Source of the DNA: JASDSY01 sp041441465
GTDB taxonomy: Bacteria; Muiribacteriota; UBA9980
Assembly: GCA_041441465.1 (NCBI GenBank)
Contig: JASDSY010000031.1
Span: 1-64,000, forward strand
Length of the DNA: 64,000 nucleotides
Direction of reading: 5' to 3'
Within the stretch, counting starts at the first letter, position 1. The number at the start of each line of letters is the position of its first letter. This document shows, piece by piece, positions 42,459 to 50,572 of the stretch. Both the position numbers and the translations under genes were made by a program. The notes under the pieces are model-generated. The model worked only from the letters and a program-made list of their open reading frames with translations, was not told the DNA's origin and did no database searches.

Positions 42459-44978
42459 TTACGCATGAAGCACTGCTTTTTCTTTATTATTGGTATTTTC
42501 TTTCAGCCACTTGAGCACCGATTCGCTGTGGTTCCAGTTTGCCATTACATTGTAATCGTTGTCAACCTTTATAAGTGCAGGCAGATCAACTATATTGTAA
42601 TGCATTGCGTATGCCATGCCTTCAGCCGTTGTCGTTTCAAGTATCTTGACAGACTGCTCGTTCTTTATTCTTTCTTTAACTACCTGGCATTTTTCGCAGC
42701 CTTCTTTGCTGAAGAAAAACAGTTTGTATTTAGGCTCGTTTTCCGCAGCCTCAACATTTTCAATATTATTTTTTAATTCGATCGCAACTTTCACGCGGTC
42801 CTTAAGCTCCGCGAGTTTTCCCTTGGTCCAGCCCGATACGCGGCTGAAATATCCTGTAATTCTTGTCGAATGATAAATGTTTTTTGACCCGCAGCCCGGG
42901 CATTCTTCTCTGAACCCCTTAAACTGAGTATGGCAGTCCTGGCATATTGTAAAATCAGGGCTGAACGCTATCTGGGCCGCCTTAGTATTGTTATAAGCGT
43001 TTTTTATTAAAGCATAAATAGCCCTGGCGTCAGGATTCGATTCGCCGAGCCATACATGGATAATGCTGCCGGCCTGAATCATTGGGGCGAACATCGACTG
43101 CTTTTCAATTCTTTCGAATATATCGACATTTGAATCATAAGCAAGATGAACGCTGTTGGTATAGTAAGCCGACGAATAATCGCCGCCTTTAATGCCGCGG
43201 ATATAATTTTTAGCTTCAGGATAAGTTTTAAGGTCGAGCTGCGCGAACCTGCCTGAAGTGCTTTCCGCAGGAGTTTCCTCGAGAACACAGGTGAACCCAT
43301 ATTCAGCGGCGAGTTTATCGACTGTCATCTTAAGATGCGCTATAATTTCAAGGCCGAATAAAAGCGCGGCATTCGATTCGTGGAGCTGCTGGCCCGTTAA
43401 AATCTGAACCATTTCATTAAGGCCGACCATACCGACAAGGAACTTCGCATCTTCAGGACGCAAATAAGCCTTGCCGTTCATTCCTGTAGTAAGGAAAGCG
43501 AGCGGACCTTTTTCGCCAATTTCGAGCAATTTATTAATAAAATCATATTTAGCCTTATGCGCCTTCATCGCGGTAGCCGCAAGCCTGTCCATCTCTTTGA
43601 AAGCCGCTTCTTTGGTGCGTGATCTGTACGCGATTCCGGGTAAATTAACGCTGACGTTCTGCCACGCGCTGAACCTTAATTCATCAGGGTGCTTCGACAT
43701 GCGGTCAAGGTCCTTCTGCGTCATTTCAATGCTCAAACGGCAGCACTGGCTCACTTTAACGCTGCCGGCCCTGTCGAATAATATGTATACGCTGCCGCGC
43801 ACCGCGTTAATTTCGCAGGCGTACATCAGCAGTTCGTCGTTTTTATCGAACGAATGTTCATCGACATGAAGGTTTATTTTAGGGAAAGCGAAATTAGCGC
43901 CGTCAGCGTCGCCTTCGTTTATAACATCGAGGATCGCCTTCAAAAACAAACGTGACTCTTTTTCGTATTCGCCGTAATTTTTGCCTGTATATTTGCCGCC
44001 TATTCCAACGGCAGGAGTATTTTGGTAATGTTCAGGAATCGTCAGGAACAGGTTAAAATCGCTGAATACAACCTGGCCGCCGCGGTTGCCGGCGAGCTGC
44101 GCAAATGAAAAAATCAAATGCTGCGCCACCTGCTTAATCTGATCATACGGCATATTCTCAAATAACGGCGCAAAAAACATATTAACTGCATCCCAGCCGA
44201 TAGCGCCGGCGAAAAGCCCCTGCAGGTATGAAGCGAAGCACTGAATATGATTAACCAGCGTCTGCGGGTGTTTGGCAGGGCTCGAAGCCGTCATATTAGG
44301 TAGTCTGAGTCCGTTCTTTTTTACATATTCAATAGAATTTCCGGAACAGTAAGGGCGATTTATAAAATCGAGATCGTGTATGTGAATTTCGCCTTTTAAA
44401 TGCGATTTTGAAACATCGTCGCTGAATACTTCCCTTAAAGCATACTGCTTAAGGATACTTCCAGCGATAAGCAGGTTTATGCTTTCAGGGCAAAAACCGG
44501 TATTGCTGTTTTCAAAATTATGCGCCTCATGTATTTGTTTTACATTCGAAAGCGCGAGCGAAAGGTTGGAATACTGCTTCAATTCGACATTAAATCCGCG
44601 CTGAAGCAGAATTGAATTTACGATTTCACGTATAAACGCTGACGTAACACATGAAACTTTACTTAAATAAAGAGTTTTCTCAACGTCTTCAGCGACTTTT
44701 TCAGCGTCGCCAAGATTTAAACCAACTTCATGGACTAATGAATTTATTATTTTTTCTTTTGAAAAATCTTTTATTTCTTCAGAGGTGTTAGATTCAACCA
44801 TCATCTGGAAATTTGTAACATTTTTATCGCGCGTTCCTAATTTTCTGCGCACTTTAATGCGCGGCCTTTTTTCCGCTGCATCGTGATTATGGCATAAAAC
44901 ATTATGTTCGTGATTAGAAGCGTATTCGCCGTTATTGCTTAAATGCGATAATGACCCTTTTGAATAAATGTCCTCCAA
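42459..44978 (-). CDS. nrdD: Anaerobic ribonucleoside-triphosphate reductase with a C-terminal glutaredoxin-like domain
   Basis: 839 residues, starting at a TTG (44978) preceded by AAGGGGTG with 6 nt spacing. A short His-rich head leads to an ATP-cone (KEKIINSLVHEVGLNLGDAE). The catalytic barrel follows, with the phrases GEIHIHDLDFINRPYCSG and FAFPKINLHVDEHSF. The zinc site is CQDC and CPGC (about 680-697), and the radical glycine is in STRITGYFSRVSGW (about 711). After residue 740 there is an extra domain, KLFFFSKEGCEKCQVVK with CEKC, plus the LPALIKVD strand, like a glutaredoxin or thioredoxin. This is not part of a usual NrdD and may supply electrons or sense redox state. It reduces NTPs to dNTPs without oxygen. 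Confidence 0.9.
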   Translation of the reverse strand: MEDIYSKGSLSHLSNNGEYASNHEHNVLCHNHDAAEKRPRIKVRRKLGTRDKNVTNFQMMVESNTSEEIKDFSKEKIINSLVHEVGLNLGDAEKVAEDVEKTLYLSKVSCVTSAFIREIVNSILLQRGFNVELKQYSNLSLALSNVKQIHEAHNFENSNTGFCPESINLLIAGSILKQYALREVFSDDVSKSHLKGEIHIHDLDFINRPYCSGNSIEYVKKNGLRLPNMTASSPAKHPQTLVNHIQCFASYLQGLFAGAIGWDAVNMFFAPLFENMPYDQIKQVAQHLIFSFAQLAGNRGGQVVFSDFNLFLTIPEHYQNTPAVGIGGKYTGKNYGEYEKESRLFLKAILDVINEGDADGANFAFPKINLHVDEHSFDKNDELLMYACEINAVRGSVYILFDRAGSVKVSQCCRLSIEMTQKDLDRMSKHPDELRFSAWQNVSVNLPGIAYRSRTKEAAFKEMDRLAATAMKAHKAKYDFINKLLEIGEKGPLAFLTTGMNGKAYLRPEDAKFLVGMVGLNEMVQILTGQQLHESNAALLFGLEIIAHLKMTVDKLAAEYGFTCVLEETPAESTSGRFAQLDLKTYPEAKNYIRGIKGGDYSSAYYTNSVHLAYDSNVDIFERIEKQSMFAPMIQAGSIIHVWLGESNPDARAIYALIKNAYNNTKAAQIAFSPDFTICQDCHTQFKGFREECPGCGSKNIYHSTRITGYFSRVSGWTKGKLAELKDRVKVAIELKNNIENVEAAENEPKYKLFFFSKEGCEKCQVVKERIKNEQSVKILETTTAEGMAYAMHYNIVDLPALIKVDNDYNVMANWNHSESVLKWLKENTNNKEKAVLHA

Positions 44979-45524
44979 CTAAAACACCCCTTATCTTTCT
45001 TTAAAATTAAACAATTAATTTAATTAATTTATAAAACTTTAAAACTTTTATATAAAATAAAAAACGACACGGCTTTCATCCAAAAACCGCATCAAAATAT
45101 TTTATTAAAAAGAGCACAACAAAATAAGCTTCACTTATTAATAACGTATAACCATACGAAATTAATAAATAACCGCTGTCTTAAGTTTTAATTTACTTTT
45201 CGTTCAGGAAATTCAGAAAACCTGATTTTAAAAATATTACTCCATTAATATCAGGTTTTATCAGATAAATTAACCACTACCTGTTTTATAAGTTTTCAAA
45301 AATTATGGGCTTATATTAATTCAAAAAGGAATAAAAGTCAACACATATTTTTTTCTTCAAAAGCCTTATAAACACTATATGCATACCTATAATTTGCGCC
45401 TAAAATCAAGGCTTCTTTTTAATAAAAAAAACCTTAAAAAAAGCAGATATAACTGTTTATTTTTTAAACAATCACATCTGCTTTTTTACTAAAATAAAGG
45501 GTTTTAAAATGAGCTATTCATCCA
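44979..45524. other. AT-rich intergenic region upstream of nrdD
   Basis: 546 bp holding the nrdD promoter region and, at 45436-45487, the terminator of the transporter gene. No clear pair of NrdR boxes; AACACTATATGC at about 45369 matches only half of one. No ORF supported. Confidence 0.5.
45436..45487 (-). terminator. Terminator after the OFA transporter gene
   Basis: AAAAAAAGCAGAT / ATCTGCTTTTTT arms, with an inner AACTGTTT / AAACAATC-type stem; T-runs on both strands. Confidence 0.75.
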
Positions 45525-46859
45525 TTATTTTTTTGATTCAATCTGTTTATTGTCAATAAATAAACGGACTATAATTATTCCTGAAACAGCTATCGCTAAT
45601 GTTATGTAAAATACATAATTATAGCTTCCGAGAATATCCTTAAGCCTTCCGGCAAGAAGGCTGCCGGTAATAGCGGCGACGCCGAAGCCGGTAAATATAA
45701 TGCTGTAATTCTGGCTTGAGTTTTTGACTCCGAAAAACTTCGCCACAGCCGCTGGAGCGATTGCGAGCCATCCTCCGTGGCACATCCAGAATCCGCAAAA
45801 AGCTATAGAATACAACATAATAGTCATCATCCCTTTTTCCGCGATACTAGAGCATGCGATCATAATCAGCGACCATGAAAGTATTCCTATAAAATTGATA
45901 TACATAGCGACTTTCGGCGAATAAGAATCGACGATCCAGCCGAAAATCGGACGGCCGCAGCCGTTAAACATCCCGAAAATCGAAATGAACACTGCGATAG
46001 AAACCGGCGAAACGCCGCCTATTTCACTTGCCACCTGGCCGGTTATGCCGATCATCATCAATCCAACAATTGCCGCCATGGTATAGCAAACCCATAACAC
46101 ATAAAATGCCGGAATTTTAAATATTTCTTCATGGGAATATTCATAATTTTCCGTTTTAAAAACCGCATTTGGTTCATTAGAATTATTTAATTTATCAGAA
46201 ACTATTCCGTTGCCTGAATTTTTAAAAGACTCTATCCAGCCTTCAGGCGGAAATTTTATAAACATCGACACCATGCATATTACCGCAAAAAATAAGGCGC
46301 CCGAAGCTTTAAACGCGTTAAGCACGCCGTAATTGCTTATTATTTTCACCGAAACAGGCGCGAGGAATAGCGGCGAAAGCCCTATTCCCATGAGCGTAAG
46401 GCCGATCGCGAGGCCTTTTTTATCCGGAAACCATTTCGTGACGACTGAAATAGGCGTTCCGTAAATTATCGAGGAAGGAAACCCGAAAATAAAACTAAAG
46501 CAGATCGTAAGTTCCGTAATATTTCTTGAAAGTCCTGCAAGATAAAGTCCTATACCTATAAACACGCCGTTAATGAATATCATGCGGGCCGGATTATATT
46601 TATCGAGCGATTTACCCATTAAGAGCATTCCAATTGACTGCATAGCCAGAAATATCATATAAGGCAGCGAGCTTTGAGTGGCGTTAATACCGTATAGCTT
46701 CTCAAGCGGACCTTTGAATATGCTCCACGAATAAACAGAACCAAGGCACAAATTAATTAAAATTCCTATAACGACAAAAACCCAGCGGCCGTTAACTGCC
46801 TTCATTCCAAACAGCCTTAAATTTCCCCTCAAATCACTTGAATTGTTCTGCCCGTCCAT
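45525..46859 (-). CDS. MFS transporter of the oxalate/formate antiporter (OFA) family
   Basis: 444 residues from ATG 46859 (AAGGAAA upstream). Twelve predicted membrane segments. N-terminal signature RWVFVVIGILINLCLGSVYSWSIFKGPLE, cut here as RWVFVVIGILINLC then LGSVYSWSIFK, is the OFA hallmark. The MFS loop motif between helices 2 and 3 is GKSLDKYNPARM, and WFPDKKGLAIGLTLMGIG follows in helix 5. A large central loop is Asn-rich. The family moves small organic acids such as oxalate/formate or pyruvate; the substrate here cannot be told. Terminators on both sides suggest a single-gene unit. Confidence 0.85.
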   Translation of the reverse strand: MDGQNNSSDLRGNLRLFGMKAVNGRWVFVVIGILINLCLGSVYSWSIFKGPLEKLYGINATQSSLPYMIFLAMQSIGMLLMGKSLDKYNPARMIFINGVFIGIGLYLAGLSRNITELTICFSFIFGFPSSIIYGTPISVVTKWFPDKKGLAIGLTLMGIGLSPLFLAPVSVKIISNYGVLNAFKASGALFFAVICMVSMFIKFPPEGWIESFKNSGNGIVSDKLNNSNEPNAVFKTENYEYSHEEIFKIPAFYVLWVCYTMAAIVGLMMIGITGQVASEIGGVSPVSIAVFISIFGMFNGCGRPIFGWIVDSYSPKVAMYINFIGILSWSLIMIACSSIAEKGMMTIMLYSIAFCGFWMCHGGWLAIAPAAVAKFFGVKNSSQNYSIIFTGFGVAAITGSLLAGRLKDILGSYNYVFYITLAIAVSGIIIVRLFIDNKQIESKK

Positions 46860-46883
46860 AATCACTTTCCTTTATTGCATAGT

Positions 46884-46914
46884 AAAAGCGGGCCATTACC
46901 ATGACCCGCTTTTT
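46884..46914 (-). terminator. Terminator after the beta-barrel gene
   Basis: AAAAGCGGGCC / GACCCGCTTTTT, with G-U pairing, about 80 bp past the stop codon at 46994. Confidence 0.7.
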
Positions 46915-46993
46915 AGTTTTACCGTGTAATATAACAAATTTTAAGTTAAATTAATTAAAAAATTAAATACAGGACCTTAAATTAAAATTAGAA

Positions 46994-48319
46994 TTAGAAT
47001 GTATAAGTCGCGCCCATAACGAATTTAAAGTTATAGCCGTATTCCTGGTCGTTATAAAACGATATAGGCAGCGCGGCGTCCATTACCAGGTCTTTATTTA
47101 CGCGTGTCCTGATGCCGGGCGTAAAATCGAGTTTGGTGCCCATAGCGCCCCAGTTTTCGCCGTTTAATTCGAACATAAGCGTCAAATCGTCAGATTTAGA
47201 GAAATCAACGCCAAGGTTATAATAAAATTTGTCATCGACAAACAGCCTCTGCCCTGCAACCGATGATTTAGGATCGCCGGTCGAGACATACCCAAGGTTT
47301 ACATGAGCGTTAGCTGAAGATAATTTCTGCGATAAAGCCACAAAAAGATCGTAATCGGCCTCGCCGGTGGCGCCCATTACATACATAGTCTTTTTATCGG
47401 CCGTCGGAAACTTAGCGCCCCAGCCGATCGCTAATGATGTCGGCGACTCCACCTGCATCGGAAGTTTATATTTCATTCTCATATTTATATCGCCCATACC
47501 AGAACCGCTGTCATTTTGAGGCGTCATCGAAGAACTGTTAATTTTCCAGTTCTGCGCCGCAAAAACGAATCCAAGTTCAAAGTTATCGAGCGCGCCGACA
47601 GTCAATGTCATCGGGAAATAAAACTGTTTAGCTTCTTCGCCGGCGAGGAAACTGATTTTATTATCATTTTGCTTGGTTATCTCATTATAAACGATTTTGC
47701 CGCCTATGTTAAACTGGCCTTTTTTTAACGTATAAGCGCTCTGCGTGTATATCAAGCCCGTCGTTCCGTTTACGCATGGCCCGATAACTCCCGGATAATA
47801 AAGTTTTTCATCGCGCGCTTTTATTTTCTTGATATCCGAATCATCTTCCGTATATAAATTTCCGCCGTATAATTCGTCAACCGACAGAACCTGCGTACTT
47901 TTCCCGTCTTTCGATTTAGAAGAGCCCCTTTCTTTTTTAACGCCTTTTCTCCTGTCTGAAGGCGTAGCGTCAGATGCGACTTTGCTCGCTTCAGATGCCG
48001 CGGTATTTTCAGCTACAAGCACAGTATCGGCAAGCATTTCATCGGCCGACTGGTCTGCACTTGTTTTATCTTTAACAGGCGTCGGTTTTATATCAGGATA
48101 CACCTTTTCCTTGCTCTTTTTCTTGAAAGTATTGTCGGTATTTTTCTTCATGATCTTTTGAATCATATCATCCGAAAAGCCCGAATCCTTAAGCTGTTCC
48201 TCAACTACATCTCCGGCCGCATACAAATTTTTCGAAGGACAGGACATAAAAGCGACTGCCATTAAAAATATCAATAGCATTATGCTTTTCTTAAACTTTT
48301 CTCTTTTTGCTAAAAACAT
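46994..48319 (-). CDS. Outer-membrane beta-barrel protein
   Basis: 441 residues. Signal peptide (KREKFKKSIMLLIFLMAVAF... YAA) and GGAAGGGG before the ATG. The first 130 mature residues are charged and Ala/Ser/Lys-rich (EQLKDSGFSDDMIQKIMKK), probably periplasmic. From about residue 185 there are alternating beta strands (GQFNIGGKIVYNE; MRMKYKLPM; FELGFVFAAQNW), and the chain ends in FKFVMGATYTF, with the terminal Phe that BamA recognises. No transport family can be named. A sigma-28-like promoter at 48430-48456 hints that it is expressed with late flagellar genes. Confidence 0.75.
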   Translation of the reverse strand: MFLAKREKFKKSIMLLIFLMAVAFMSCPSKNLYAAGDVVEEQLKDSGFSDDMIQKIMKKNTDNTFKKKSKEKVYPDIKPTPVKDKTSADQSADEMLADTVLVAENTAASEASKVASDATPSDRRKGVKKERGSSKSKDGKSTQVLSVDELYGGNLYTEDDSDIKKIKARDEKLYYPGVIGPCVNGTTGLIYTQSAYTLKKGQFNIGGKIVYNEITKQNDNKISFLAGEEAKQFYFPMTLTVGALDNFELGFVFAAQNWKINSSSMTPQNDSGSGMGDINMRMKYKLPMQVESPTSLAIGWGAKFPTADKKTMYVMGATGEADYDLFVALSQKLSSANAHVNLGYVSTGDPKSSVAGQRLFVDDKFYYNLGVDFSKSDDLTLMFELNGENWGAMGTKLDFTPGIRTRVNKDLVMDAALPISFYNDQEYGYNFKFVMGATYTF

Positions 48320-48429
48320 AGCAACCCCTTCCCTTTTTATAAATAATCTAATTAACTGTTAAATTAATAGCTTTTTAATAACTGCTATTTTTTACCTAAA
48401 AAAACAAAATTTATTATAAGTTAATGAGA

Positions 48430-48456
48430 TTATCGGAAAGAGAATCAAAAAATTTA
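48430..48456 (-). promoter_or_regulatory. Sigma-28 (FliA/SigD)-like promoter before the beta-barrel gene
   Basis: TAAA (48456-48453), exactly 15 bp, then TCCGATAA (48437-48430): a match in 11 of 12 positions to TAAA-N15-GCCGATAA. The start codon is about 110 nt downstream. Confidence 0.65.
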
Positions 48457-48489
48457 AATGTTTTAATAACTTTTAATAAATAAAAAAAG

Positions 48490-48521
48490 AAAAACCGGTC
48501 ATATCAATAACCGGTTTTTTT
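48490..48521 (-). terminator. Terminator of the 48581 gene
   Basis: AAAAACCGGT / ACCGGTTTTTTT hairpin, T-runs both ways, 60 bp past the stop codon. Confidence 0.8.
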
Positions 48522-48580
48522 AATATAAAAATATAATTTTCTTTGCCTGATAAAAAATAATTTTCAAAACCAATATTGTT

Positions 48581-49153
48581 TTAATACTTAATAGTTTTAG
48601 GGGTAAGTTCTGATTGCAGCCTTAAGTTAAGTCCTATCATGGAACGGAGTATGGTAATAGACCGTAGTCTCACCGGCTCAGTGCCGCTTACCGGCAGATT
48701 ATGTCGAAATATTGCATATTGGGAATCATTCATCGATTCAATTAATTTTAATTCCTTTTTATGGTCCTCAAGCGCCTTTTTAAGCATTTGAATAGTCAGC
48801 GGCCGCGAATTAGGAAGGTGAGTCTGGATATAATTTTGCGGATTAATAATAATTCCGGCGTTTTTACGCTTACGCGGCATACCGTTAGCTGAATCGCCGA
48901 ATTCATCATCTTCAGGAGCTTCATTTTTTTGGAGTTTTTCTTCTATATTAATAAAACTTTTCTTAGGATCATTATATTGAATAATTTTCTTTTTATTATT
49001 TTTATCAGTCACGTTTTCTTTTTTTGAATCTTTTTTATGGTCCGCCGAAGAATTACGGCCGCCAGAAACTGCCGAAGGATCCTTAGAACCTTCAGTTTTT
49101 TTAGCATTGGAACGGCGCCGTAACTCATCTATATTTATAATATTTTTTGTCAC
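48581..49153 (-). CDS. Protein of unknown function with a charged N-terminal half
   Basis: 190 residues from GTG 49153, with GAGGTG 7 nt upstream. The first 100 residues are Lys/Asn/Ser-rich and probably disordered (DHKKDSKKENVTDKNNKKKI). The C-terminal 80 residues form a helical region (RPLTIQMLKKALEDHKKELK; RSITILRSMIGLNLRLQSEL). No signal peptide. No family recognised. It has its own terminator. Confidence 0.6.
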   Translation of the reverse strand: MTKNIINIDELRRRSNAKKTEGSKDPSAVSGGRNSSADHKKDSKKENVTDKNNKKKIIQYNDPKKSFINIEEKLQKNEAPEDDEFGDSANGMPRKRKNAGIIINPQNYIQTHLPNSRPLTIQMLKKALEDHKKELKLIESMNDSQYAIFRHNLPVSGTEPVRLRSITILRSMIGLNLRLQSELTPKTIKY

Positions 49154-49239
49154 TGAAATTCACCTCTTAACTTTAAGCAAAATTGTGACGATAATTAAAG
49201 TAATTGAAAAAACAAAACATGAAATGGAGGAATTTTTTT

Positions 49240-49380
49240 ATGCAATGTCCACTCTGCAACACTAAAATGGTGACTAACGCTGAACGCGCATTAAAAAGTC
49301 AGCATAACTCAATTAAATGCCCAAACTGCATGTTTGTAATCTTCTATCGTGGTATTAACGGCCTTGAAGCCAAACTCTAA
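49240..49380 (+). CDS. Small zinc-ribbon protein (46 residues)
   Basis: A short gene with GGAGG 9 nt before the ATG. It reads MQCPLCNTKMVTNAERALKS, then IKCPNCMFVIFYRGINGLEA. Two CPxC knuckles 24 residues apart make a classic zinc ribbon. Zinc binding is very likely; role unknown, possibly RNA or DNA contact. It stands between the 48581 gene, which diverges from it, and the Ig-like lipoprotein gene. Confidence 0.75.
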   Translation: MQCPLCNTKMVTNAERALKSQHNSIKCPNCMFVIFYRGINGLEAKL

Positions 49381-49437
49381 TATTAATAATACCATAAATT
49401 TTTTTTAATACAATATTTTTTTTAATATGGTTTAAAA

Positions 49438-50334
49438 ATGATATTACACCACCCTTCACCAATAAATAAAATCCCGAGCGGCGTTAAGGCTAATTTTAAA
49501 ACAGCCTTTAAAGCCGCTTTATTGGTTTTGCTTATGTTTTTATTTATTTATATTACAGGCTGCGGCGGCAGCGCTATAACTAACGAACATACTCTGCAAT
49601 ATATAAAAATAATGCCGCAGACAGCCGAAGTAAGGGCAGGCGGAAAGCTTAATTTCGCCGCCGTAGGCATCGATCAAAACGGCGATGAATTGATTATATC
49701 GCCGGTATGGGAATGCCATGAAGGCAAGATCGATTCCGCCGGAATATACTTAGCACCGTCATCTAAAACACTTGACCGAATTTCAGCATTCGTCGGCGCA
49801 AAATCAGGAACTTCTTTAATTTCGGTAACAGCTTCCAGCGAAGCTTCGACTATTGAAATAATACCTCAACTAAAATATATAGCCGCCGGCACCACCCAGC
49901 AATTTCAAGCCCAGGGCAGAAATTCATCAGGTGAAATAGTTCCTGTCGCAGTCACCTGGGAATGCAAAGCCGGAAAAATAACGCAATCAGGCCTTTACAC
50001 AGCTCCAATCCGCGCCGTAGAAAACGAGGCCGTCTCGGTTAAAACACTCTCGGTGACAAGCGTTATGCCTTTCGCAATAAACGCCGCTCCGCCTTATAAA
50101 ATCTTTATTTCGCCTAAAACCACATCAATTAAAGTATCTTCAGGTATAAAGTTTGATTTTTCCGCTTACGATATTTACGGAAACGCTGTAACTATATTTC
50201 CGACTTACAGCGCCAAAAAAGGAAGAATCGATAATAACGGTTATTATACCTCACCCGCGGCAGCAGGCACCGACGAAGTACAGGTTATATATAACTTCAT
50301 AAAAGACACTACCAGCATTGAAATACTGCCATAA
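49438..50334 (+). CDS. Lipoprotein with three Ig-like domains
   Basis: 298 residues. No good ribosome site is seen before the ATG, so the exact start is open. A basic N-terminus leads to a hydrophobic run and the lipobox YITGCGG (about residue 41). Then three similar beta domains of about 80 residues: IKIMPQTAEVRAGGKLNF, IEIIPQLKYIAAGTTQQF and IFISPKTTSIKVSSGIKF. Each has a later WEC.AGKI-type or AKKGRID turn and ends near LYTAP or YTSP. This is the bacterial Ig-like (Big) pattern, common in surface proteins. Probably exposed on the cell surface; partner unknown. Confidence 0.75.
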   Translation: MILHHPSPINKIPSGVKANFKTAFKAALLVLLMFLFIYITGCGGSAITNEHTLQYIKIMPQTAEVRAGGKLNFAAVGIDQNGDELIISPVWECHEGKIDSAGIYLAPSSKTLDRISAFVGAKSGTSLISVTASSEASTIEIIPQLKYIAAGTTQQFQAQGRNSSGEIVPVAVTWECKAGKITQSGLYTAPIRAVENEAVSVKTLSVTSVMPFAINAAPPYKIFISPKTTSIKVSSGIKFDFSAYDIYGNAVTIFPTYSAKKGRIDNNGYYTSPAAAGTDEVQVIYNFIKDTTSIEILP

Positions 50335-50494
50335 CTCGAAATATGCAGCTTTAATAAATTTATAAGCCGCCGTTTTTCAATGCGCTATATCAGATAATTA
50401 CTCCTCATAAATTATCAGTAAAACAATTTTTTATCTTTTCAATTTATCAGTCAATTTTTACGCTTTCTTAAATATATTATTTTAAAGATTATTA

Positions 50495-50531
50495 ATAAAA
50501 AACCTCCGGCTAACTGAATGTTTTCCGGAGG
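50495..50531 (-). terminator. Terminator of the coiled-coil protein gene
   Basis: CCTCCGG / CCGGAGG stem, followed on the minus strand by six or more T; 42 bp past the stop codon. Confidence 0.8.
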
Positions 50532-50572
50532 CATAAATTTATATCTTAGTTTTTAAAATTTCTAATTATTAA

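Noticed and set aside
45360..45390. NrdR box upstream of nrdD
   Set aside because: AACACTATATGC fits only half of the motif and no second box at the expected distance is found.
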